Shown piece after piece: positions 10,915 to 19,856 of a stretch of 64,000 nt of DNA (positions within the stretch are counted from its first letter, which is position 1; every line of letters starts with the position of its first letter). The DNA is from Buddleja alternifolia (lineage: Eukaryota; Streptophyta; Magnoliopsida; Lamiales; Scrophulariaceae), in assembly GCA_019426215.1 (NCBI GenBank), contig CM033393.1, positions 26,910,591 to 26,974,590 of the forward strand. Reading direction: 5' to 3'. The notes under the pieces were generated by a model. The model made no database searches, was not told where the DNA came from, and saw only the letters and a list, made by a program, of their open reading frames with translations. A program made the position numbers and the translations under genes.

Positions 10915-12254
10915 CCTTTACTTGTCCTCAAGTAAATCTAAACAAAACAAAAAACAAAAACAAAACTAAAGATAACACCACTTTCGTGGGGAACACGATT
11001 GCACTTAGCACGTGCAACAAGCCGTTAAACCCTTAGGTTACCCCTAGTGGACGAGTTTTGTCTCGTGAGGGTTTGCAGAGAATATACCCACAAAATTCAT
11101 GACATTTGTCTATCTGTCTCATTGTCCATCAAATCAGCAACTAGTCACAACATTTATCCGTCCCCACAATCATCACACATAAACTAATAATAAACACATA
11201 GAATTAATATTTTTCCACCACATGAACATCTTTACTCTCAAGTCTTCACACTAATCCCAAACAAGTTCGATTTAATATGCATCCATTCGTGCATGATATA
11301 TGAGTTCTAGCAAGGGAACATTTCAGTTATTTCAAGCAAAAACACAAACATCTATCATATTTCATCTTCATTTGCTTTCCTTTATTCAAAATTTATCAAC
11401 CCGTGCAATGTCTCGTAGTCAAGCTTTCTATGTCACCTTTGTAACGAGTTTTGGGCCAATGACTCTCAAACCAGTCGGTTTTAAGGCACTAGGTGTCAAG
11501 ACACCCCAACGGACTTAATCACTCGAGTGACAAAGGCTAAAAACGAAACTGGGTGATTTTAGCATTCAACGGCCACTTAATCAACCTTTTTTTTTTCTCG
11601 ATTTTTTTTTCTCTTTTTTTTCTTTTCTTTTTTCCTTTTTTTTCCTTTTGGTTCTTCAACTTTCCTCAAAACATCACCATGTATCCAAAAATATGTAATT
11701 GCTTTTATCTCCCCGACCAATCCCCTTTACTAGAACTCGTGTGTAGTGTGTAAAGATGCATATAAATATCACAAATTTCAGGCTCGTTGATCAAACTAAA
11801 TAAAAAGAATATCAATGTACAGAAATTAGATTCACATGTTTATATAGTCAAGAGTTCAAATATGGGAACACAAATATTGTGAACAAGTTAACCAAATTTC
11901 AGCGACAACTCAACAAAAAATTGACGTATGCCCAATCCTTCACCAATTAACCACGTTACACCACACTTAAGCAATTCAATATACTCAATCACAGCATGGA
12001 AGCAACCACCCCACACTTTAAAATAACACATTGTCCTTAATGTACTTAAATGAAACTGATGTGCAAGAACAAAAACAAAATGTAATTAAAATATCAGTGA
12101 AAGAAATACTCCCCTATGGATGTCGATAGGGAGAAGCTCACTGGGGCGGCATGCTTCGACATAGTGAGAAAAATCCAAACAACGAGCTGCTGGAAAGAGT
12201 TGCTTAAATTGGCTTGTCCTCGAAATTATACTAGGCACAGTAAAACTTTCGCCT
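10915..12254 (-). other. 3' noncoding region with conserved hairpins
   Basis: No coding frame is seen. On the minus strand the block at about 10981-11095 matches about 60500-60605 of the Athila-lineage element: 'gcaaaccctcacgaga', then a stem TTGCAC...GTGCAA, then 'cacgaaagtg'. A second block near 11960-12050 has duplicated polypurine-like motifs and the acattg/taatgt stem at 12028-12043. A T-rich tract lies at 11586-11650. Most of this region is repeated in shorter form at 8096-8925. Confidence 0.65.
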
Positions 12255-12670
12255 AAATAGACGGCGGCAGCAGCAGGGTCGCAACGGCGGAAGTAACTGC
12301 GATGTGGAGGGATGATGTGACGTCGATGATGGTAGAAGACGACGGAGGCGTCATGTTATCTGAGAATCCGCGACGGCAGTCGAACGGCGGTGTGGTAAAG
12401 ACAGAAGCGGGCGAGGTCGCGCTGGTTGTGGCAAAGTGGATCTTTGGATTTGAGATGACTGCGGCGGCGTCGTGGTGTGAGAAGAACAACGACGGTGGCG
12501 CTTTTGAGTCGTCGATGTCGCAGCTGATGGTTGAGGATTACGGCGGCGAAGTGGTTGTGAGTCGCTCTCGGTCGCGTGTGTCTGGGCTAGAGGCTGCGAT
12601 GGGGCGGCGGCTGCGTGGTAAAGGTGGCGCTGTGCAGCGACGAGGCGGTGGAAACAACGTTGGAGATTGC
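12255..12670 (-). other. GC-rich block replacing pol (second copy)
   Basis: This GC-rich stretch follows directly on the minus strand after the protease C-terminal coding sequence, where RT should follow. The plus-strand open frame at 12302-12745 is antisense to the element and low complexity. The minus frame at 12253-12489 ends in LLLPPSI, also present in the first copy's frame (9075-9638), which hints at shared origin. Function unknown. Confidence 0.5.
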
Positions 12671-13107
12671 ATTACCTTATTTAAGTCGAACTCCACCTTT
12701 TCATCTCCAATGTTCAACGCTAGCTTGCCAGCACCACGTCGATGATGGTTCCCGCAGTTGCGAGAAATGGTCTTCCAAGGATGATTGGTGTTTTCGAATC
12801 TTCATCCATCTCAAGTACCATGAAGTCACATGGGATGTAGAACTTGTTCACTTTCACAAACACGTCTTCTAATATTCCCATAGGGTGCTTTATGCTCCTA
12901 TCCGCCAATTGAAGCAACATCTTTGTGTTTTTAAGCTTTTGAAAGCCCAATTTCCTGCAAATTGAATAAGGCATTAGACTAACGCTATCTCCTGAATCAC
13001 AAAGTGCTTTATCAAAGTGAAATTTTCCAATAGTGCATGGAAGTGAAAAACTCCCTGGATCCTTTAACTTCAGAGGAATCTTTTATTGGATTATGGCACT
13101 GCATTCT
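12660..13107 (-). pseudogene. Athila-like aspartic protease remnant
   Basis: Minus-strand translation in changing frames gives a retropepsin-like protease. The active-site triad is visible as LCDSG, followed by SLMPYS, LQLADRSIKHP and ILGRPFLAT, closely matching the protease at 55288-55900. A frameshift near 12720 moves the C-terminal strand (KLALNIGDEKVEFD) into another frame. Upstream, the last Pro-rich linker residues are frameshifted near 13200. Coding homology stops near 12660, where the GC-rich block begins. The gene is broken and lacks everything downstream. Confidence 0.8.
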
Positions 13108-13785
13108 TCATTCAAGGAGATTTTTTCCACGTCTTCTAATTTCTTTCTGTTGCTCAATAGCTCCTTGAGAAACTTCACACAGACAGACATCTGAGCCCGA
13201 GCATCCGTGTATGGGAATGTTGATGTGCAACAGTCTAAGTGCTTGAAGAAATTTCTCTTGCTGCTTGTCCAACCTCTTGTGTTGCAACCTTTGGGGAAAT
13301 GGAATTGGAGGAATATACGGCTTCACATATGGCTTCAGGATAACCTTTTCCGGTTCAACCTTGTCTGAAGGTTCAAAGAATGAATTATCTTTTGTCACAA
13401 GTTCATCTATGTGTACAACATGTGGTTCAAATTATTCAAATGTATTTTCAGTTATCAGAGTCACTGCATTACACTGTCCTCTTGGATTCTCCTCTGTTTG
13501 GCTAGGCAGTGTACCCTTTGACCTCAAATTTATAGAACTTGCCAATTATCCAATTTGTAATTTCAGATTCTTTGTTGCTTCCACTACTATATCAATTTTT
13601 TCTTCAATATTCTTGAACCGTTTTGTTGTTCCATTAGCGAGCTTCTCAATGGCTAATTCCCAAGCTTGTGGTTCTTGAGGTGGTGGTCCTTGCTGTTGGT
13701 AACCTGGAGAAAACTGCTGTCTAGGAGGATTTGCTTGAGCTCCTTGGTTCCCTTGACCTCCCCAAGAAAAGTTAGGGTGATTTCG
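13108..13785 (-). pseudogene. Gag C-terminal/linker remnant, Athila-like
   Basis: Minus-strand frames carry the linker typical of this lineage: 'INLRSKGTLPSQTEENPRG', then 'YIPPIPFPQRLQHKRLDKQ' and 'FLQALRLLHINIPI'. The same arrangement lies between gag and protease in the element at 51594-62641 (TLPSDTEKNPKEQC, INIPFIDA). At least one in-frame stop and a frameshift near 13200 break it. Confidence 0.7.
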
Positions 13786-14697
13786 CTAACCTAAATTATA
13801 GGTGTTCGAAAATGGATTTCCTTGCTGCTTATTCTGATTGGATAAATAATTAGCTTGCTCGATGAGTGGGCAATCAGTAGCCATATGAGGTGCCCCACAA
13901 ATATCACAAGCTAAAATAGGTTGAGATACTGCACTAACATTTCCCTTGAGTCCCTCGATGTGCTTGACAAGTGCTTCAATGTTAACGTTGAACAATGTAG
14001 TGTCATCTACATTGTGCATGCCCGGTGTTTTCTTTACCGCCTGACTATCACTCGCCCACTGATAAGTGTTGGAGGCCATCTCGTCCATAAGAGCTAATGC
14101 ATCATCCGGATTCTTAGCTATAAAGCTCCCTCCTATAGCTGCATCGATATTCATTTAAATACTATGTGACAGACCATTGTAGAAAGTCTGCACAAGCATC
14201 CAACTAGGAATACCGTGATGTGGGCACTTTCTGAGTAGTTCTTTATAGCTCTCCCATGCTTGATAGAGGGTTTCACTATCAGTTTGCATGAATCCTGTGA
14301 TTGCATTCCTTAACTGAGCAGTCTTAGCTGGAAGAAAATACTTGGTGAGAAACGCAGTCGACAAATCAGCCCAAGTGGTGAACTTATTTGCTGGCTGATT
14401 TTTCAGCCACTCCTTAGCTCCTTTAGACAGGGAGAAGGGGAAGAGTCGCAGTCTTTTTGCATCCTCAGTAACGCCATTCATCTTCAAAGTACTGTAGATT
14501 TCTAGAAAATTCCCTAGATGGGTATGAGGATCCTTCCTCTCAATATCTCCCTCAAAGGTAGAGTGTTGTAGCATCTGAATGATAGCCGATTTCAATTGAA
14601 AGGTATTGGCCTGAACATATGGTACCGCTATGCTGGAGGTTAAATTCTGATATGTTGGTGTAGCATAATCCCTAAGAGTTCTCTGCCCCTCAGCCAT
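13786..14697 (-). pseudogene. gag: Athila-like gag (capsid + zinc knuckle) with one internal stop
   Basis: Start MAEGQRTLRDYATP at 14697. The retrotransposon Gag (capsid) domain spans about residues 40-170, with LFPFSLSKGAKEWL, TTWADLSTAFLTKYF and ESYKELLRKCPHHGI. A single TAA (14155-14157) interrupts the frame after YNGLSHSI. The same frame resumes at once (MNIDAAIGGSFIAKNPDD) and runs through a CX2CX3HX4C zinc knuckle (CDICGAPHMATDC) to 13786. Gag would form the virus-like particle and bind element RNA. One stop codon separates this copy from an open gag of about 300 aa, so it may have decayed relatively late or acted in trans. Confidence 0.85.
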
Positions 14698-14824
14698 TCT
14701 GAAACAATAATCTCAAGTATCAAAGTTCAAACAAATAAAAATCCAAAATATTAATAAAAAAATAAATAAAAATATCTAAACTAATAAGAATCAACTTGTT
14801 ATTGATATTGACTATTTGTTGCCT

Positions 14825-14842
14825 TCCCCGACAACAGCGCCA
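14825..14842 (-). promoter_or_regulatory. Primer-binding site, tRNA-Asp type (two mismatches)
   Basis: The minus-strand reading is TGGCGCTGTTGTCGGGGA, 3 nt inside the LTR edge. It differs at two positions from TGGCGCCGTTGCCGGGGA, the complement of the plant tRNA-Asp 3' end, which is present unmutated at 53537. Both differences are C-to-T, as expected from methylation decay. Confidence 0.8.
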
Positions 14843-14845
14843 ATT

Positions 14846-15913
14846 TGTTAACTGTCCGTAACAACACGGAATCGAACAAATAATATAGTGAAAGTAAGAT
14901 TGTCTCCACAGGGAAGATTATCAAGTACCAAATGAAGTTTATGCTATTATTTAGACTATCGATTATAAAGATGTGATTTTTAGACTAATTAAAAGCAGAA
15001 ATTAATAAAAGCAAAATTAATTAAATTAATTAAAACAGAAATAATTAACACGAATAATCAATTAACGAAAAGCCTAGGGATTAAGATTTCATCAAGGTAT
15101 TTCTATGAATTATTAACTTTCAATGGATTATCATTCTTGCTTAGATTAAAGACCCAGTTTCCTTAAATCATGCAATTGGTGATCAGACAATTACATGCAG
15201 TAAACACTCATTAATAGATTAACAAAACAAGAATCAATTCCATAAATCATCAATAATCCAAATTAATACACAAGACTACATCTTAAACCCTAAAAAATAA
15301 TTTAGCTATCCATAATTAGAGAAAAACAAGAAATAAATTGCATAAACATAAAAATACTCATGTCAACAGTGGAGGAATAGATAAATCCAACTTGAGAAGA
15401 TGAAAGCTTCCAATTTCAAGAAATCTTTTTCAAGTCTTCTTTTCTTTCTCTCCAAGTCTTCTAACTCAATCGTATGACTCTCTAACCTCTACTCTAGCCT
15501 AAAAACGTTTTTTTTTTCTCTTTCCTCAACTTAAAAGGAGTCTTAGATACATAAAATAGGCCCATCCAAGTCATAAAATCGGCCTATGAAAATTATGAAA
15601 ATCCGTAGCTGCACAACTGTGTAGTCTGGCTGTGTAGAATTTTTTCTCTTCATTTTCTTTCAATGAAACTTTCTCGTGTGGCCTCTCTATTGCATTTCTT
15701 CAAGTCCTCTTGTTTATCCTTCATTATTTTCGTAAGAAACACTCCAACTCATCAAAATAATCGCTTTTATGCCTACAAAAGCATTGAAACGACTTAAAAA
15801 TAGAAATACATAAATTAGGCTAAAAATAACGGAAAAGACTAACTACAAGGCATAAAATAAAGATAAATGTGAGGTAAAACATAATAAAAATATATAAAAT
15901 ATGATACCTAACC
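14846..15913 (-). repeat. LTR (right copy; 5' LTR of gag unit), 1068 bp
   Basis: Begins 'tgttaactgtccgtaac' and ends '...acctaacc' on the plus strand; the terminal A appears mutated to C. Relative to the middle LTR it lacks about 220 bp equivalent to about 9925-10145. Confidence 0.82.
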
Positions 15914-15918
15914 AAAGT
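15914..15918. repeat. Right TSD (AAAGT) of Athila-like composite
   Basis: Matches 7782-7786. Confidence 0.62.
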
Positions 15919-16984
15919 TAGGTTTGTAATCATAATTCAGGGAATGCAGGATTTTCTCTTCAGCTTTTCGTGCCAATTTTGGTCCATCAACACATCCACT
16001 TTTTTTGATACACCAACCTATGAAATTGTATCCGTACATTCATTAAAATATCTTGTTACTCAATTTATCAAGTTTATTTTGGATTATTTATCCATTTTTA
16101 CATTTCTTAATAATTCTCCATATTAGAATAGGAAATACGACTTATAGAGAGGAACTCTGAGTTGCATGGGAATCAGATCTTCAATGGAGCTCATGATGAT
16201 TGATGAGGAGAATGACTATTGATTTTGTTTGATTGTGATTAACAAGTTTTTAACGCATGAGGTTACTGTTGGAAATCTTGATTGAGTAAATTGTGCTTTA
16301 GCATGATTTAAGTGAATTCCGCTTGTTGAAAGTGGAATGTCTTTTGGATTAAATTAATCTACGTTTAGAGTAGATAAATTTAGAGTATTTAATTACTCTA
16401 CGATAAAAGTCCTTTGCAATACCAAAACCAAAATCTGAATTACCCCTCCCTATCATGATCCACCATTTCGATCTGTCATCAAACCATTTTTTTTTCAATC
16501 AACCAAATACGATGATGATCTGACCACAAGAATTCCATCAATTCACGTTTTCATGTGGGTGTGTGTATATATATATATATTACAGACATATAATTTATTC
16601 GAACCCGTCTAATAACAATCGAGGGTTAGTGAAAACGGCAAATCATCCATGAGATGAGTTCTTAAATGACTATATAAATTTTATATGTGGATGTTTTCAC
16701 GAAGGAACCAAAATCAACGAAATTATATCAAGGACTTACCACGAAACTAATTGAAATTGCCATCCAGTCGACACATCAAACTCTAGCTAAAAGACCCGTC
16801 TTGAGTAGTGCCTTCTCTTTTGTCGATTCACGTTTCCTTATACCCTAGGGTTTTTAATTAGAAATATCATAATCTTCCTTACACTAGTATTTATAAAAAG
16901 GTCCCTCATCCCAAATAATATTTCTTTTAGAATCCCAAATTGGTGGAAGTATTTTAAAAGAATCGGGCTGTTACAAATTTGCAG
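15919..16984. other. Unassigned intergenic region
   Basis: No gene was recognised. An (AT)n tract lies at about 16566-16581. A frame around 16690-16790 reads VDVFTKEP, reminiscent of the copia RNase H tail motif ADVFTK, but it is too short and degenerate to call. Confidence 0.4.
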
Positions 16985-17330
16985 TTGGTTTTTAGTGGAG
17001 TATGTTCCTACTATTGAGCAAATTGCAGATATTTTCACCAAAGGCTTTATCTTTTGCAAACTTTTAACAATTACGAATCAATCTTCGCTTTGGTCTACCA
17101 CACAAATTGGAGGTGGGGGTGGGGTGGGGTGGGTGGGTGTTGTTGATGTCTTGTTATGTATGGCCCATTTGGTATAGTCTCGAGCCCTGATTAATGTACT
17201 TTATATTATATATATATAGAGATATAACTTGTAATTGTAAATACTTTTTTGACATTTTAGCTAAACATAATAAAAACATATATTTTCTTTCTCCTTCTAT
17301 CAATACTAATCTTAAGAAATAGTATTATAT
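16985..17330 (+). mobile_element. 3' end remnant of a Ty1/copia element
   Basis: A plus-strand frame from 16995 reads EYVPTIEQIADIFTKG, the C-terminal end of copia RNase H. It is followed by a G-rich polypurine tract (17109-17139) and a TG-initial LTR-like sequence from 17141 (tgttgatgtcttgtta) that includes a TATA-like run near 17205. The upstream pol and the end of the LTR cannot be traced. Confidence 0.65.
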
Positions 17331-17892
17331 TTGATTTAACAAATATAGATTATGAGTTTTGATACTGAATTCATTGTTAGAAATAATGGGTAGTAAAAAG
17401 TGATAAACACCACTTTTGACTATGAAATTCGAACAATGTAAGTATCTGAGATATAAAATATTATTAGTTAATATTAATTTATGTAACGAGTATATGTTCA
17501 GCACTTTGAACTTCTCAAATTGGATATCAAACGAATGAGAAAATATGTGTTAAATTTGGTTGTTTGAAATTTGTTTATCCCATATGGGAAAAGGATCAAA
17601 ATGAGTGATGGTTTATATACCAAATTTGGGAACTTAGGGGTTGTCCCTTTGAGGAGAAAAATCTCATGTACCCCCTGTGATAGCTCTAATTATTCAAAAG
17701 CTCTCTGTGATACAAAAATTCAAAGAACACCACCCTATGAAAAAAAATAAAGGTACAATTTAACACCTTACGCGCCTCACTCGCGCGTAGTGCGACTGTA
17801 TAATTTTTTTGACCTTTTTCGACAATTTTGCCCCCAATTAACAGCCATTGGATCAAATAGGATAATATCGACGGTTCAGATTAATAACTATA
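17331..17892. other. Unassigned AT-rich flank
   Basis: No coding sequence was recognised. The last part, about 17840-17890, resembles the sequence on the far side of the Sirevirus composite, about 42640-42690. Confidence 0.4.
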
Positions 17893-17897
17893 TATTG
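17893..17897. repeat. Left TSD (TATTG) of Sirevirus-like composite
   Basis: TATTG directly precedes the LTR start at 17898 and is repeated at 42620-42624, directly after the rightmost LTR end. None is seen at the middle LTR: 29191-29195 is CCACT and 30956-30960 is GCTAT. Confidence 0.85.
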
Positions 17898-19660
17898 TGT
17901 TGGTCCCAAGTGGTATACGAAAGGGTCTAGAAGGGGGGGGGGGGTTGAATAGACCCTGAAGTCTTTTTTGACTTCTTAAAAATTCGTATCACTTTGAAGT
18001 ATTTGAACGCTTGACAAGTTTAAGCGCTGGATGTGGCGCTTGAGAAACGTTAACTTAGACTCGGTGATTTCAACGCTTACCAAAGTAGGGCAGAGTTTAG
18101 TCACTAAATCAGAGTTAGCACAGCGGAAGTATTTTATAGCTTAGCGTTCGGTTAATTAATCGAAAGTAGTCGCTTAGTTGTTTTAAGACTTTATCAGAAT
18201 GTATGCAGTATGAATAGTAAAGCAGTAAAACAATGAATGCTTAAAGAGGTAAATGACACAAGATATTTGTAAGGTTCACTGGGTGATGTAATCCCAGTTA
18301 CGTCCTTTTTCTCCTTTTATCAGGGAGGTTTTTCCACTATGATGATTATCGAAGAGTCACACAGAGACTTCTACAAGATAGAGGGAGATTGGATATGATC
18401 TTGGAACTCCTTGGTCACACAGATTTCAGCTCCACTAAAGATCTTCTATCCCCTTGCTTCTTTCACTCAGAAATGGTGCAAGTTACTCTTGATCTCGGAA
18501 CTCCTTGGTCACACAGATTTCAGCTCCAATAGAGATCAATTTCAACAAGCTTCTTTTACACAAAAATATTGCTTGCAAGTCAACCAGCTTTCTCACTCAG
18601 ATGAAAGGTGTTGATGGTTTTGGTCACGGGTTTGTTTGTTTTTGGAAAGTTCAAACAACTTGGGGATATCTCAATGGTAGTATAGGTTCTTCTTAAAAAG
18701 AGATTTGAGATATGGATGACTGTGTCTGGAATATTTGTGAAAAGCTTATATGGATATTTGGCTATGATTTTCAGTAAGCTTTTCTTTCAACAAAGTAGGT
18801 ATTTTTGTGTGTGTCTATCACTTTTCTTGTTTGTTGAAAGAGCTATTTATAAGGTATTGGTGGTTTTTGTCCGTTTGACATGGTTGGAGTCTCGTTTCCC
18901 CAAACATTCCTTGAGTTCAGACATTTCTAACTTTGGGTATATTTAATTGGTTAGGCATGGTCTTGGTTTCATAAATCTGACAGTCTAGGTCAAAGATATG
19001 GCTTGCCCATAAGTTATAGTGCTTATATTTTAATAGCACTTATCCGACTTTTAATGCATCTTGTCTTATTTCTGTTGGAAATAATTCGTCCGTTTGATTC
19101 ATGCATTTTTAAGTCTTTGGATGGTTTTGGGTTTGAGTTTTTCAGGTTACGTTCTTTGTAGGTTGTGTTGGTTTAACCATTTTGGACGCTTGTTGAAGAG
19201 AATAGTTATTCTCGTGTATTGGACAGACGCTTGGACTGATCCTGACTTTCTTTTCTTTATTTCAGACGCTTACTCTTCAATCTTGTCTTGATGGTCTCAC
19301 TGAGAATTCCGTCATTTTACTTGATGTTGAGTATTCGGCCTGAGTTATCCATTCGTAGTTTGAGCACTGGGATAATCCCTAAAGCGTTTAACGGACGCTT
19401 CAAGATATCTTTATCCATTGTAGCTTCAGACGCTTGATCTTCACCTTCATCACTTGGTAGACTCACCCAGAATTTTCCTAAGTGTTTTAGTGTCACATAC
19501 TTAGTCTAAAGAATTCTACAAAGATAAATACTATAAGCCTAAGATAAATAAGCTTTCAGGTACTTATACATAACATTCTATGAAAGCTTTTACACTTTTC
19601 GGGGTCTAACAGGAAGTCCTATTTGTCATCATCAAAACATCTAATATGAAATTCCTAACA
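17898..19660 (-). repeat. LTR1, 3' LTR of region A, 1763 bp
   Basis: Plus-strand ends are 'tgttggtccc' and 'attcctaaca'. A run of 12 G lies at 17933-17944; LTR2 has 10 and LTR3 has 11. It differs from LTR3 at about eight positions by eye. A minus-strand TATA-like box (TATAAATA) lies at 18844-18851, about 810 bp from the LTR's transcriptional start side. The word RCGCTT or its complement recurs about a dozen times. Confidence 0.93.
18844..18851 (-). promoter_or_regulatory. TATA box in LTR1 (also 30139-30146 and 41803-41810)
   Basis: The minus-strand reading ccttataaatagctc is conserved in all three LTRs and lies at a suitable position inside the LTR for genomic RNA transcription. The site is assigned from sequence alone. 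Confidence 0.55.
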
Positions 19661-19674
19661 ATTTCCCCCTTTTT
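19661..19674 (-). promoter_or_regulatory. Polypurine tract of region A
   Basis: The minus-strand reading aaaaagggggaaat directly adjoins the LTR start TGTTAGGAAT. The equivalent position at LTR2 (30956 onward) has no such tract. Confidence 0.85.
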
Positions 19675-19778
19675 GATGATGGCAATACTTATTTAGTTCA
19701 AGCGTTAGATACCTGAAGGTTAGCGTAAGTTAGTAAGTTAGTTTGAGCTTTAACGAGATGTTTCAGCTGTAAAATGCA

Positions 19779-19807
19779 TTATATATATATATATATATAT
19801 ATATATT
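19779..19807. repeat. (AT)n microsatellite
   Basis: An AT dinucleotide tract lies in the noncoding sequence between the aORF stop (19857) and the polypurine tract. Confidence 0.95.
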
Positions 19808-19856
19808 TCAAAGTACAGGCATTTTACAACTAAAAGGAGAGAGGCACAAGTAAAAA

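Larger units (their letters stand above)
7787..15913 (-). mobile_element. Decayed Athila-like Ty3/gypsy composite with three LTR copies
   Basis: On the minus strand the order is: LTR (14846-15913), PBS, gag, protease remnant, GC-rich block, 3' noncoding region, polypurine tract, LTR (9605-10898), truncated internal 3' segment, truncated LTR (7787 to about 8095). The outer ends carry the same 5-bp duplication. Reverse transcriptase, RNase H and integrase are absent. The PBS matches tRNA-Asp with two mismatches, and the Gag type and 3' noncoding motifs match the Athila-lineage element at 51594-62641. It looks like the remains of a tandem formed by LTR-LTR recombination and later deletions. Confidence 0.8.

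Noticed and set aside
12302..12745. 147-aa plus-strand frame in the GC-rich block
   Set aside because: Antisense to the element and low complexity, overlapping protease coding sequence on the other strand at its 3' end.
18411..19291. Small plus-strand frames conserved in all three Sirevirus LTRs
   Set aside because: LTR copies share them by descent; they are antisense to the element, and I see no motif.
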